Assembly (NCBI RefSeq): GCF_009832865.1
Contig: NZ_CP047130.1
Location: 124,001 to 188,000, forward strand
DNA length: 64,000 bases
Direction: 5' to 3'
From: Colwellia sp. 20A7
GTDB taxonomy: Bacteria > Pseudomonadota > Gammaproteobacteria > Enterobacterales > Alteromonadaceae
Position numbers and translations under genes: made by a program. Shown in pieces: positions 1-9,042 of this stretch. The notes beneath the pieces were generated by a model. The model had not been told where the DNA came from, ran no database searches, and was given only the letters and a program-made list of their open reading frames with translations. The first letter of the stretch is position 1. Every line of letters starts with the position of its first letter.

Positions 1-489
1 TATAGTGGTAGGCAGTGTAATTGGGTCGGGCCAATTATTTAGCTTAAATGTCTGTCCTGCTAATTTTCGAACATGCCATGCAATTTCATCCCACCAAGGC
101 ACTACATTAGAGCCTATTAGACTAGTAGTAACAAAGAATATTGCAGGAATCGCCATCCTCTTTAATATGGGATAAGCAACATCGTAGTTATCACGATAGC
201 CATCATCAAAGGTAATTAACGCGAGCCTTTCTTTAATCGGTTCACCTATTTTAACAATGGAATATAATTCCTTCAGATCTATGATTCGAAAATTAGATTG
301 AAAAAATTGTAAATACTTTTCAAAATTGTCGGCATCACAAGAATAAACGCAAGGATCAAACTGTGCATTTTTTGCATTACCAATACGATGAAAATTAAAA
401 CAATACAAACCACTAGAGCGAAGAGGCCAGAGTGTAGTGGCAAGCCTGCCACGCTTTATGATTTGTCTTTTAATTAGTTCCAATGACAT
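1..489 (-). CDS. Polysaccharide deacetylase (NodB/CE4 fold), 3' end beyond the window
   Basis: The minus-strand reading frame is open from the ATG at 489 to the left edge (163 codons visible), so the C-terminus is missing. Motif TFDDGY lies at about residues 93-98, followed by RDNYDVAYP and a hydrophobic IPAIFFVTT strand; this is the first metal-binding motif of carbohydrate esterase family 4. The family removes N- or O-acetyl groups from polysaccharides. There is no obvious signal peptide. The ATG overlaps the TAA of the upstream gene by one base (TAATG), so the two are probably translationally coupled in the same EPS operon. The substrate cannot be read from the sequence. Confidence 0.85.
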   Translation of the reverse strand, partial: MSLELIKRQIIKRGRLATTLWPLRSSGLYCFNFHRIGNAKNAQFDPCVYSCDADNFEKYLQFFQSNFRIIDLKELYSIVKIGEPIKERLALITFDDGYRDNYDVAYPILKRMAIPAIFFVTTSLIGSNVVPWWDEIAWHVRKLAGQTFKLNNWPDPITLPTTI

Positions 490-1679
490 TAATAGTTAAC
501 TTTGAATTGTGGACGAGGTAAAATATAGTCCCTATATTGATTAGGGTTTCCTGTTTTACCGTCTTCAGCTGCCTTAACTATGTTGTACATTTCTCTTGAA
601 TTTACGTAGTGTAATACGTAGTTCGTGCCATCGTTATAAGTGTTTTCTAAGTAACTAAACATATCATCAATAGGTTTACCTAGCAAAACGTCCATATCCT
701 TTTCCTGAGTACCGTGAGTGTGTAATTTTATAAAACGCCACTCAGGTCGCCCTTCAACATGAATATTAGATTTTACCCATAAATCAACACGATCATTGGT
801 CGGCTCCATACCGCTTCTTAAATCAGAATTTTCTATTTGCGGGAAAATACCTTTTTTAAGTTTTTTCCAGTTCAGCATTAAAGGGCCATTAATTAATAAT
901 AAATCACCCCAAGGTTTTTGCTTAACTTTAGCTGTTACACCCGTGTTATGTGAATTCGGTGCTAAAGGATCATCTTTAGCATAATAAATACTATTAATTG
1001 TAGAAGGTTGTGTTGGATGAGGAGCAGAAGGGAAGGTAAAATCGGCATAGCAGCCAGTTTCTTTTAATATTAAAAGCTCATTATTAATACCACAATTATT
1101 GCCTGTAGGGTCACAATTGTCTAAAGCCCAATTACCATGAATGAATGCATAGACTAACTCACCTGTTTCAGGATCCTTACTTAATGCACCATGGTCATTA
1201 TGCAATGTTTCGCAGAAGGTCGTTAACAAATTACGTAAGTTATCTTCAGTATCGTTATGATGATGCAAGTGTAATTCAATTTCACCAAAGCCTTGCTTAC
1301 AAAGATCTGCAATCTTGTTTAAATGTTCGTAACGATACTCTTCTTCTGGGTAAAAGAAAGTGTGCTGTGGATAAAAACCATCAGCATCTTGATGTTTTTT
1401 TGCCATTTTAGGGTAATCATTTAACCAGCGATCAACACGTGATCTTTCAACTTCTATATCATTTGGTTTGCCCCATTGAGGTTCATAATGGTCAACAATT
1501 GAAAAAAGTAAATGAATTGGTTCATTTGGTTTTTTATTACGTTTACCATATTGGCTTACGTATTGAGGCATCCAATTGAGCATGTTTTTTTTCTTTAGAA
1601 TGAAAAGAAAAGCGGCAATACCACAAAAAGAAAGAAGTAACAGGGTTAAAATAAGCATTATCGAGAAGTCCTTTGCCAA
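489..1679 (-). CDS. Membrane-anchored protein of unknown function, NodB-like features
   Basis: I do not recognise a named family. Residues 7-28 form one N-terminal membrane segment followed by KKK, so most of the 396-residue protein is probably periplasmic. Three His/Asp clusters look like metal-site motifs: IVDHYEP (about 61-67), HLHHHND (137-143) and KLHTHG (318-323). Their spacing recalls the D..., HxxxH and LH elements of polysaccharide deacetylases, which would suit this neighbourhood, but the canonical TFDDGP sequence is absent. The gene overlaps the upstream glycosyltransferase by 22 bases and the downstream deacetylase by one. A metal-dependent glycan esterase or hydrolase is inferred, not shown. 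Confidence 0.75.
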   Translation of the reverse strand: MAKDFSIMLILTLLLLSFCGIAAFLFILKKKNMLNWMPQYVSQYGKRNKKPNEPIHLLFSIVDHYEPQWGKPNDIEVERSRVDRWLNDYPKMAKKHQDADGFYPQHTFFYPEEEYRYEHLNKIADLCKQGFGEIELHLHHHNDTEDNLRNLLTTFCETLHNDHGALSKDPETGELVYAFIHGNWALDNCDPTGNNCGINNELLILKETGCYADFTFPSAPHPTQPSTINSIYYAKDDPLAPNSHNTGVTAKVKQKPWGDLLLINGPLMLNWKKLKKGIFPQIENSDLRSGMEPTNDRVDLWVKSNIHVEGRPEWRFIKLHTHGTQEKDMDVLLGKPIDDMFSYLENTYNDGTNYVLHYVNSREMYNIVKAAEDGKTGNPNQYRDYILPRPQFKVNY

Positions 1680-2818
1680 CTGCCTTGAACATTAGAATTA
1701 AAATAACGAATAAACCCACGCATTAAGGCTACATTCATCGATACAAAGAAAGCGATTAATGAAGCTAGTGTGTTTATTGCTATATCTTGTTTTTGTTTTT
1801 TTATACCCCAATAAGCTACCCAATAAAATGCAATTTGGCCAAGCATTGATAGCTGATAAAAGGGTTCTGAGAGTAAAACTATATTAGAAATGAATGCAAT
1901 TACCATAAAATGAGGGACGAACCAGCGGCATACTTTATGACTTAAATAGGCGATAAAACGCCAACCTAATAAAGGATTTAATGCCCATCGCATTTTGAAA
2001 AAAGCTTGATAATTACCTAAACCAATTCTTATTCTTCTACCTTCTTCTTCTGCTAAATTAGGTGCTACTTCCTCTATAGCAATAGCAGAAGGGTCATATA
2101 TCGTTTTAAATTTTTGTTTTGAAACATTCATAACCACTTGAAAGTCATCAACAATAGTATTTGCAGGCAAAGGTACATAGAGTGACTTTCTAATCGCATA
2201 AATAGCACCGTTTGCACCAAGTAATGCGCCTAATTGAGCTTCATGAAATTTAAGTACTTGTTCATAGCGCCAATAAATACTGTCTTGATTAATACCTGAT
2301 TCAGCATCAACAAGATTTAACTCACCACAGACAACACCGACGGAGTCATTCTGAAAATGTTTCACTAATTCGTTTATAGCATCAGGATTAAAGTGGGTAT
2401 TTGCGTCAGACATCACTAAAATTTCGTCGGTAGCACTTTCAACTAAATCATTTAACACACTCATTTTTCCGCGATTTTTCTCGAAAATATGCGCGTGAAA
2501 ATTTTCAGCAGTAATACTTTCAAGTATTTGTGCGGTATTGTCTGAACTACCATCAGAGCCTATACGTATAGTAAGCTTATCTTGAGGATAATCTAATGAT
2601 AATAAGTTTTCTACTCGTGCTTTAATACACGAATCTTCATTGAACGCTGCAATAATCACAGTAACATTAGGTAGTTTACTGTTCTCTATAGGTGTTTGAT
2701 TTACTGTGCTGTTATTAGTCACCACTTGTTTAACATTACTCATAATAATAAGTAATAAAGGGTAAATAAAATAACTATAAACAATAAGGCTAATGGCAGT
2801 CCAAAATACTATTTCCAT
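1658..2818 (-). CDS. Membrane glycosyltransferase family 2
   Basis: This is a 386-residue processive-type GT2. A short N-terminal membrane segment (about 4-26) precedes the GT-A domain. That domain starts at VTVIIAAFNED (about 52-62), has the nucleotide-binding stretch IGSDGSSDNT (about 86-95) and a DxN variant of the DxD metal site in MSDAN (138-140). The acceptor-side motif includes EEGRRIRIG. Two or three C-terminal hydrophobic helices follow. The enzyme likely adds sugar residues at the cytoplasmic face of the inner membrane during EPS synthesis. It starts four bases after the acetyltransferase stop and overlaps the next gene by 22 bases, indicating one transcript. Confidence 0.9.
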   Translation of the reverse strand: MEIVFWTAISLIVYSYFIYPLLLIIMSNVKQVVTNNSTVNQTPIENSKLPNVTVIIAAFNEDSCIKARVENLLSLDYPQDKLTIRIGSDGSSDNTAQILESITAENFHAHIFEKNRGKMSVLNDLVESATDEILVMSDANTHFNPDAINELVKHFQNDSVGVVCGELNLVDAESGINQDSIYWRYEQVLKFHEAQLGALLGANGAIYAIRKSLYVPLPANTIVDDFQVVMNVSKQKFKTIYDPSAIAIEEVAPNLAEEEGRRIRIGLGNYQAFFKMRWALNPLLGWRFIAYLSHKVCRWFVPHFMVIAFISNIVLLSEPFYQLSMLGQIAFYWVAYWGIKKQKQDIAINTLASLIAFFVSMNVALMRGFIRYFNSNVQGSWQRTSR

Positions 2819-2821
2819 TGG

Positions 2822-3343
2822 TTACACATCCCCACTAGTTTTTTTGTGATAAGGTTTGGCAGGAATACCTAGCATGGTAGAGCCAGCAGGAGCACTTTTG
2901 GTTAATACTGCATTAGCGCCAATTTTTACATCATCTTCAACAGTTAGCTTGCCAATAACTTTTGCGCCGGCACCAATAAATATATTTTGACCAAAAGTCG
3001 GGGATTCCCCTTTTTCGTCACCAATAACTACCCCACTTTCTAGTGTGATATTTTTACCGCCTTTGACTTTAGAATTAATAACAATACCGATGGGGTGCAT
3101 TATGACAAAGCCTTTATCGAAATCAGCACCAATACCTATAACGCAGCCATTAAGGAACTTATTTAGCCATTGAAAGGCATAGGCAATTATTGCTAAATTA
3201 TGCTCTGCAAACCAACGCATAACTCTATATAAAATATTAGCACTTGTGCCGTCAGACATCATTATGCGTATCATTCCTACTTGTGCTCCGTCCTTAGCAA
3301 AAATTCGTTGTTTTTGCTTAAGATCTGCTTTTAAATATTCCAT
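2822..3343 (-). CDS. Serine acetyltransferase-like hexapeptide O-acetyltransferase
   Basis: A 173-residue left-handed beta-helix acyltransferase. Hexapeptide repeats run from about residue 97 to 150 (ITLESGVVIG, IFIGAGAKVIG, VKIGANAVLTKSAP), ending with the family-typical LGIPAKPY. The N-terminal half is alpha-helical as in CysE/EpsC-like proteins. Members use acetyl-CoA to acetylate a hydroxyl. Embedded between two glycosyltransferases of an EPS operon, it more likely acetylates a sugar than serine, which is an inference. It lies five bases downstream of the GT4 gene. Confidence 0.85.
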   Translation of the reverse strand: MEYLKADLKQKQRIFAKDGAQVGMIRIMMSDGTSANILYRVMRWFAEHNLAIIAYAFQWLNKFLNGCVIGIGADFDKGFVIMHPIGIVINSKVKGGKNITLESGVVIGDEKGESPTFGQNIFIGAGAKVIGKLTVEDDVKIGANAVLTKSAPAGSTMLGIPAKPYHKKTSGDV

Positions 3344-3348
3344 TATCT

Positions 3349-4566
3349 TTACAATGACACTTTTTTATTAAATAAATTGATGATTTGTTCAGCATTGTGA
3401 CGCCACTGACGCTCTTTTTCAATGTAACTTCTTGCATTCAAACCAACTTGTTTTTGCTGCTCTTGTTGATCAACTAATGACAAGGTTAAATCAATACAGG
3501 CTTGGCGATTACTCGCCGGGAATAACCAGCTAGTTTCATTATGTTTTACTACTTCAGCAATAGGTGAAAAATCAGGTGCAACCATGCCTTTTTCCATTGC
3601 CATAAATTCAAACAATTTCATTGGAGAGCCGTAATCGTTTGAATCAGGCAGTATACCAAAATCCATCGCTGACAAATAACTCGGTATTTGTGCATGATCT
3701 ACTCTACCTGGAAGAATAATTTGTGTTTCAACACCGGCATCTTCAGTACGTTTCTTAATGGTTTCGAAGCAAACACCATCACCAACAAGTAATAATACTA
3801 ACTTTGGGTGCGCTTTCAATTGGTCAACAATCATATCAACAAACCAATCTATGCCATGCCAATGTACAAAAGCACCAACATAACCTACAACGACCTTATC
3901 ATTGATATTTAATTGCTCTCGCAATGCAACGCCAGCTTCTCGGTTGATAATAAATTTGTCTAAATCAGCCGCGTTGGGCGAAACAACAGAAGGCACTATG
4001 TTTGGATAGGCTTCAGTGGCAACTTCCTGAAAACGATTCGAAATAAAAACTAATCCAGTCGCATTGCTAAAAATCCACTCTTCAAGTTTTCGCGCTAAGC
4101 CTTTAAAGGTCAGATGGCGTACTCGGTGAACCAAACAAGAGTCGTTAATTTCTAATACAATAGGTATTCCTTTACGTTTTGCCCACCATACACTGGCAAA
4201 AAGGAATAATGAATAGCGTTCATAAATACAGTCTATTTGGTGTTTTTTTACTTCACGTCGTAAACGGAAGTATGAAATCACATTAAAAAACAACTCTACC
4301 CATTCAAAAACAAACTCAGGTAAGTGTTTAGTTAATCCTGTTAATTTAGATAATAAGCTTTTTTCTTCTTCTTCTTGTGAAGAGGGATGTTTTACTTCTA
4401 CCGCTATCGCTTTGGGTACGGCTAACTCTTCATCTTCAGGATCTGCACCAGGTAACGATAGTATATAAACTTTATGCTTCAGTTCACGTAAGCCTTTTAC
4501 GACACCTCGTATATGAACCCCTTCAGCGCCACGTCCACGTGTTCTATGATGAAAAAGTATATTCAT
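3349..4566 (-). CDS. Glycosyltransferase family 4
   Basis: A 405-residue GT-B enzyme. The N-terminal Rossmann half begins MNILFHHRTRGRGAEGVHIRG. The second half contains VVGYVGAFVHWHGIDWFVD, LLLVGDG and the donor-binding EX7E-type segment SPMKLFEFMAMEKGMVAPD. It has no signal peptide or membrane segment and acts at the cytosolic face of the membrane. Donor and linkage are not predictable. The deacetylase stop lies one base upstream of this ATG, so coupling is tight. Confidence 0.9.
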   Translation of the reverse strand: MNILFHHRTRGRGAEGVHIRGVVKGLRELKHKVYILSLPGADPEDEELAVPKAIAVEVKHPSSQEEEEKSLLSKLTGLTKHLPEFVFEWVELFFNVISYFRLRREVKKHQIDCIYERYSLFLFASVWWAKRKGIPIVLEINDSCLVHRVRHLTFKGLARKLEEWIFSNATGLVFISNRFQEVATEAYPNIVPSVVSPNAADLDKFIINREAGVALREQLNINDKVVVGYVGAFVHWHGIDWFVDMIVDQLKAHPKLVLLLVGDGVCFETIKKRTEDAGVETQIILPGRVDHAQIPSYLSAMDFGILPDSNDYGSPMKLFEFMAMEKGMVAPDFSPIAEVVKHNETSWLFPASNRQACIDLTLSLVDQQEQQKQVGLNARSYIEKERQWRHNAEQIINLFNKKVSL

Positions 4567-4567
4567 A

Positions 4568-5221
4568 TTAGTTTTTACCCACTAATTTTTCCATGGTATA
4601 TCCTTGTGATTGCCATAACGGGATTAATTGTCTTAATATCTGAATGCATAAGTCATTATCGTCATGGAATAAAATGATATCACCGGCATTTACAGGTTGT
4701 TGTTTAAATCGATTAACTACGACTTCAGCAGATTCCTTTTTAAAATCTAATGAGTCTCTACTCCAATGGGCTGCGGTAATTTTCTCTTTCCATAAAAAAT
4801 AAAGCAACTTTAAATTCCAGCGCCCTTGAGGAGCCCTAAATAATTGACATGGTTGATTAGTTGTCTGACTAATAATTCGATTCGTTTTTGTTACTTCTTC
4901 TTGCTGATTTTCATCACTTATCTTATTAAAATTAGGGTGGCTATATGAATGATTAGCAATACCATGTCCTTCACTATCAATACGAGACATCAATAAAGGT
5001 GCTTGTTCAGCATTAGCCCCAATAATAAAAAATGTCGCTTTAGCATTATGTTCTTTTAATAAATTTAGCAGGGGATCGGTTATACCTGAAACAGGACCGT
5101 CGTCAAACGTTAAATACAGCACTTTTTCACGACGCGTTTTAGCGTATAAAAATAGGCTGTCAGGTATCAAATAAGAACGAATAAAAATTTTAACTTGCTG
5201 AATCATTAAATGAAAATCCAA
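4568..5221 (-). CDS. Polysaccharide deacetylase (CE4), short form
   Basis: A 217-residue NodB-fold protein with the complete first two CE4 motifs: TFDDGP (38-43) and the zinc-binding HSYSH (91-95). The third motif region is FRAPQGRW (about 148-155), and DIILFHDD near residue 190 is the last. It therefore looks catalytically intact, unlike some shortened relatives. Position 5221 is a TTG codon; the first ATG (5206) is five codons later and may be the real start, as neither has a strong ribosome site. It is the second deacetylase in the locus, so EPS deacetylation is likely an important step. Confidence 0.88.
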   Translation of the reverse strand: MDFHLMIQQVKIFIRSYLIPDSLFLYAKTRREKVLYLTFDDGPVSGITDPLLNLLKEHNAKATFFIIGANAEQAPLLMSRIDSEGHGIANHSYSHPNFNKISDENQQEEVTKTNRIISQTTNQPCQLFRAPQGRWNLKLLYFLWKEKITAAHWSRDSLDFKKESAEVVVNRFKQQPVNAGDIILFHDDNDLCIQILRQLIPLWQSQGYTMEKLVGKN

Positions 5222-5293
5222 TTATCATTTTAAATATAAGTGTCCAATAACATAGTGTAGCAAAAATGTGGGCGGAACAAAGCTATTTTGTAT

Positions 5294-6427
5294 TTAATGA
5301 ACATCACCTTTTAGCATGTTAATTAATTGAGTTTTGTTTTTCTGCCAAGTAAATTGAGCCGCATGTTGCTTGATTTTATCTCTTGAAAATTGGCTTGTAA
5401 GTAGCTCATTCAAACCATTCGCCACTGCATTGACATCTTTAGGTGGAATTAACTTACCACAAATATTTTCATCAACTACTTCAGGGATACCCCCTACGCT
5501 TGTTGCTAAAATAGGTGTGCCAGCAGCCATCGACTCTAGCACCACATTAGGTACGCCTTCATTATAACTTGGTAAGCACAAGGCTTTTGCATTTGCCAAC
5601 CAGGCAGGTAATTCATGGTGAGGAACGTTACCAAGAAAGGTAACCCTTTCGCTAAGACTATGTGTATTGACATAGTTAGCTAAGGTATCAAGCATTAAAC
5701 CTGAGCCTGCAAACACTAATGATAAGTTCGGATGTTGCGCTTTTATTTGATTAAAACCTTCAATTAACTCCATCACACCTTTGTCGCGTTTAAGGTTACC
5801 AATATATAAAATATAATCGCCACCCTTTTTGGCAGGGTAACTCAGGCCAAATTTATCATGACAAACACCGTTATAAATAACATGAACTGCGTCTTTGTTA
5901 ACACCCATCGCAAAAAGCTCATTGGCTAAAGCCTTTGACACTGACAATATGCCCTGAGATTTTTTAGCGGCAGATAAAATTTGTTTAGCGCGAGCAGGAA
6001 TTTTGCCATGTAAGTTAATATCACTGCCATGCACTTTAAAAAAGAACTTAGCTTTATATAAGCGACTTAACCAGCTAGCGGCAACCGCTTCTGGAAATGC
6101 CCAACTTGCCATTATCGTGCTAGGTTTGCGTTTTTTTAACCAAAGCCCACTGTGTATTAAAATAGATAAAAATAGCGTAACACTATAAAAACGTCGACCA
6201 ATTTTAGGTAAATAAAAATAAGGCACATAACGAATGTTAGTACTTTGTTTAATGTGCTTTCGATGTTTAAAATAGTCAACAAAGGCAACAGGAATCAAGA
6301 TACTTAGGTCATAATCATCTTTCAAAAGTTCGAATTGTTGCTTGTTAAATGTTGCTCTATTCGGTTCCCAAGGTAGTGGGTAAAGATTGGTAATAATCAC
6401 CAAAGAGGGATTTTTGTTAGACTTCAC
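5294..6427 (-). CDS. Glycosyltransferase family 4
   Basis: A 377-residue GT-B enzyme. The N-terminal domain has an acceptor loop of the PLPWEPNRATFNKQQ type seen in EPS GT4 proteins. The C-terminal domain begins ILYIGNLKRDKGVMELIEGF and carries the EX7E motif in NEGVPNVVLESMAAGTPI, followed by ATSVGGIPEVV. It is cytosolic with peripheral membrane association likely. The ATG overlaps the preceding ligase gene by 11 bases. Donor sugar is unknown. Confidence 0.92.
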   Translation of the reverse strand: MKSNKNPSLVIITNLYPLPWEPNRATFNKQQFELLKDDYDLSILIPVAFVDYFKHRKHIKQSTNIRYVPYFYLPKIGRRFYSVTLFLSILIHSGLWLKKRKPSTIMASWAFPEAVAASWLSRLYKAKFFFKVHGSDINLHGKIPARAKQILSAAKKSQGILSVSKALANELFAMGVNKDAVHVIYNGVCHDKFGLSYPAKKGGDYILYIGNLKRDKGVMELIEGFNQIKAQHPNLSLVFAGSGLMLDTLANYVNTHSLSERVTFLGNVPHHELPAWLANAKALCLPSYNEGVPNVVLESMAAGTPILATSVGGIPEVVDENICGKLIPPKDVNAVANGLNELLTSQFSRDKIKQHAAQFTWQKNKTQLINMLKGDVH

Positions 6428-7757
6428 AAATAGTTACTCTATGTTTACCACTCATGGTTAATGGAATGTCATCTACAAAATTTAGGTGTAGTGTTAGTTC
6501 GTTGTCTGCATATTTATTTATTTCATCTTTGATTTTTTGTTGTTCACTTTCAGACAACGCTTTATTAACAATCATAGCGATACTTAATTCATTAATGTTA
6601 CTTTGCTTTACTTGAAAGCGAGTAATGTCTTCAAATTCTTTAAATAGATGCGGAAAGAGCTCACCAGGAATTTTTTTGCCTGACGGAGTTTTAATAATAT
6701 CAAGTTTTCTCCCATCAATACTTTTCATAATAGGTAATGGGTTTGTACAACCACAAGGAGAATTAACTAGGGTTGCTCTATCGCCATTAAGATAGCGTAT
6801 TAATGGCATACCGTAGTTATATAAATCTGTAACCACTAAGTCGCCACTTTCACCCGTAATTGCTGAACCATCATCTGAAATTGTTTCAACCACTAAATGG
6901 TCAATATTAATATGTAGGTTTTTATGCTCTTTACATTCTGCTGACATTAGCATGAATTCGCGACAACCAAAGGTATTATAAACATTGCAATTAAACGCTT
7001 CTTCTATCACTTCACGTTGAAATTCATGTAATGGTTCGGCACCCGTTAGAATAGTTTTTGGGGAAAATACCGATAGTTTATTATCAATTATGTATTTTGC
7101 TAATTCATATAACGGATTAACGTATGACACTAATGCCTTAGGGCGATAACTATTTATATTCTCAACATACTCATGCATATTATTTGCGTTCATTGCAAAA
7201 GAGTTCATCATTTTTCTATTATAAAACGCATGATATAAATTGTTTTTAAGCGCTTTTAATTTTGTTGGTTGGCCAATATCAGCGCCCCATAAATAAAGTG
7301 TTTTTTCACCTAATCCTGCGCCTAACCAACCATAGCCGCGCCACATTATTGCTTCACGTCTAGTGTTACTATCAGTATTCAATTCAAAGCGAAAGGGTTG
7401 CCCTGTGGATCCACCTGTTGCCTTTTTAATGTTGTTAGAATAATTCTTGGCGAGTAAGTCTTCATAATGTTTAGCGATATCATCTTTAGTAACAAGAGGA
7501 AGTTTTTCGAAATCACTCATACTTTGAATATCATCAATTGAATTAACACCAACTTTGGCCCATATTTCAGGATAGAAAGTGGTGTTGTCAAAAGCATGTT
7601 TAAGTAACTTTTGTAATTCATTCCATTGATGCTGTTCTAGCTGTAATTTGGTAAGTGCTAGGTGGGATTGGTATTGATTAACATATGTAAGCAGTTTTTT
7701 TCCTTTTATTTTTTCATATAAAGGAAGTATTAATTTTTTAAATAAAGCCGGATACAT
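6417..7757 (-). CDS. Adenylate-forming ligase, phenylacetate-CoA ligase/CapK family
   Basis: A 446-residue member of the PaaK/CapK branch of AMP-forming enzymes. The P-loop-like motif is KKATGGSTGQPF (about 110-121). The A5-type region is NTFGCREF (about 247-254), and the hinge region is DGRKLDIIKTPSGKKIP. The C-terminus ends in a lysine/histidine-bearing LTMSGKHRVT segment typical of the mobile domain. The family activates carboxylic acids with ATP. In EPS clusters these ligases are common but their acids are mostly unknown. The next upstream gene is a membrane acyltransferase, so the two may cooperate in acylating the polymer. Confidence 0.85.
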   Translation of the reverse strand: MYPALFKKLILPLYEKIKGKKLLTYVNQYQSHLALTKLQLEQHQWNELQKLLKHAFDNTTFYPEIWAKVGVNSIDDIQSMSDFEKLPLVTKDDIAKHYEDLLAKNYSNNIKKATGGSTGQPFRFELNTDSNTRREAIMWRGYGWLGAGLGEKTLYLWGADIGQPTKLKALKNNLYHAFYNRKMMNSFAMNANNMHEYVENINSYRPKALVSYVNPLYELAKYIIDNKLSVFSPKTILTGAEPLHEFQREVIEEAFNCNVYNTFGCREFMLMSAECKEHKNLHINIDHLVVETISDDGSAITGESGDLVVTDLYNYGMPLIRYLNGDRATLVNSPCGCTNPLPIMKSIDGRKLDIIKTPSGKKIPGELFPHLFKEFEDITRFQVKQSNINELSIAMIVNKALSESEQQKIKDEINKYADNELTLHLNFVDDIPLTMSGKHRVTICEV

Positions 7758-7783
7758 ATATATTTTCCTTGAAGACTAAAGAG

Positions 7784-8881
7784 TTAATATTTTCCATTAA
7801 ATAAGAACTGCATCGTTTTGAAATTTAGAATAATTTTCTTATGAATAAAAAGTGTGATCGTAATGGTAGATACTATCAAAATTACAAAGCTTAGTGCGGG
7901 CGGTACATTATATTTTACTAATGTTACCGCTAATACTACTACTATTATACTGTGAAATAAATAAATGCTATAGGCCGAGTTTGAAAGGAACAGCCATGTT
8001 TTTGATGGTTTATTGGCATACATATAAAAGAGTTTAAATATTATTGATGACGAAACCCATGCGATTAAACTTCTAGAGTATATATTGGTGAAATACGTCA
8101 ATGTTTGGTTATCAAAAGGAAGTGAAGTTTTTAATATGTAGGCGACCAATATTAAAATAAATAGGCTAGTAAAAGGTATTGTACTGAATTTTTTTAGTAA
8201 GGTATGTGAATGAAAAAGTAACATTCCAAAAATAAAATAAGGGAGATAAGAAACGATTTGATAGACATCTAAAACAGTGAAAAACGTTGAATATAACGGA
8301 AAACCTACTTTATTGACCGCAACAATAGCAAGTGAACATAAAGGCAGTAAAATTAATAGTAGTGTTGTTGGTGGCTTATCAAGAATCTTAAGAATGCCAC
8401 AGTGCTTTTTAATTGCATTAGCAAAAAAATAAGTAAGTATAGCTGCGACAAAAAAATAGATGAGTAAATTAATTAAGAACCACAAATGTCCAAGCCAATC
8501 GCCTGACGTGAAAAACACCTCAAGTGAAAAAAGCTGATTATTTGCAGTACTTAAAAAAATACTTTGTAATAAATTAAGGGTAAAAACTGTGACGAGTAAA
8601 GGAACTAAAATTCGTTGTACTTTATTGCCGGTGAACTTCTTAACTGTTTGTCGTTGTAACATCATTAAACAAAAAAAGCCGGAAATGATAAAAAAGGCCG
8701 GCATTCTAAATGAATGGATAAAGGTGACCGCATAATAAAAAAATGGGTGGGTATTATCACTTAACACAAGCCAACGTTGACTCGGATTAAATACTTGTGC
8801 TGAGTGTATAAAAATACCTAGCATCATAAGAATGCTACGCATGGCATCCATATAGTAATATCGCATTGCAACTGTTGCCAA
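7784..8881 (-). CDS. Acyltransferase 3 family membrane protein
   Basis: A 365-residue polytopic protein with about ten hydrophobic helices. Near the start MDAMRSILMMLGIFIHS carries the family's conserved arginine and histidine, and RMPAFFIISGFF is the second signature. OafA/OpgC-type enzymes move acetyl or succinyl groups across the inner membrane onto glycans. Position 8881 is a TTG preceded by AGAGAAG six bases upstream, while an ATG lies five codons inside; either could be the start. It lies 26 bases before the adenylate-forming ligase. Confidence 0.88.
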   Translation of the reverse strand: MATVAMRYYYMDAMRSILMMLGIFIHSAQVFNPSQRWLVLSDNTHPFFYYAVTFIHSFRMPAFFIISGFFCLMMLQRQTVKKFTGNKVQRILVPLLVTVFTLNLLQSIFLSTANNQLFSLEVFFTSGDWLGHLWFLINLLIYFFVAAILTYFFANAIKKHCGILKILDKPPTTLLLILLPLCSLAIVAVNKVGFPLYSTFFTVLDVYQIVSYLPYFIFGMLLFHSHTLLKKFSTIPFTSLFILILVAYILKTSLPFDNQTLTYFTNIYSRSLIAWVSSSIIFKLFYMYANKPSKTWLFLSNSAYSIYLFHSIIVVVLAVTLVKYNVPPALSFVILIVSTITITLFIHKKIILNFKTMQFLFNGKY

Positions 8882-9042
8882 AATTAACTTCTCTTGAATT
8901 ATTTTACGGTATATTTAACTAGAACTTTGCTCAGCATTCTGTTGTGAAACTGAAGTGTTAATTTTTAGCTAAGTCATTTACCAGATTAAAGGTTTTAATT
9001 AGTTTTCTATAGTGAAAAATTTAATATAGTAATTTGATTTTA

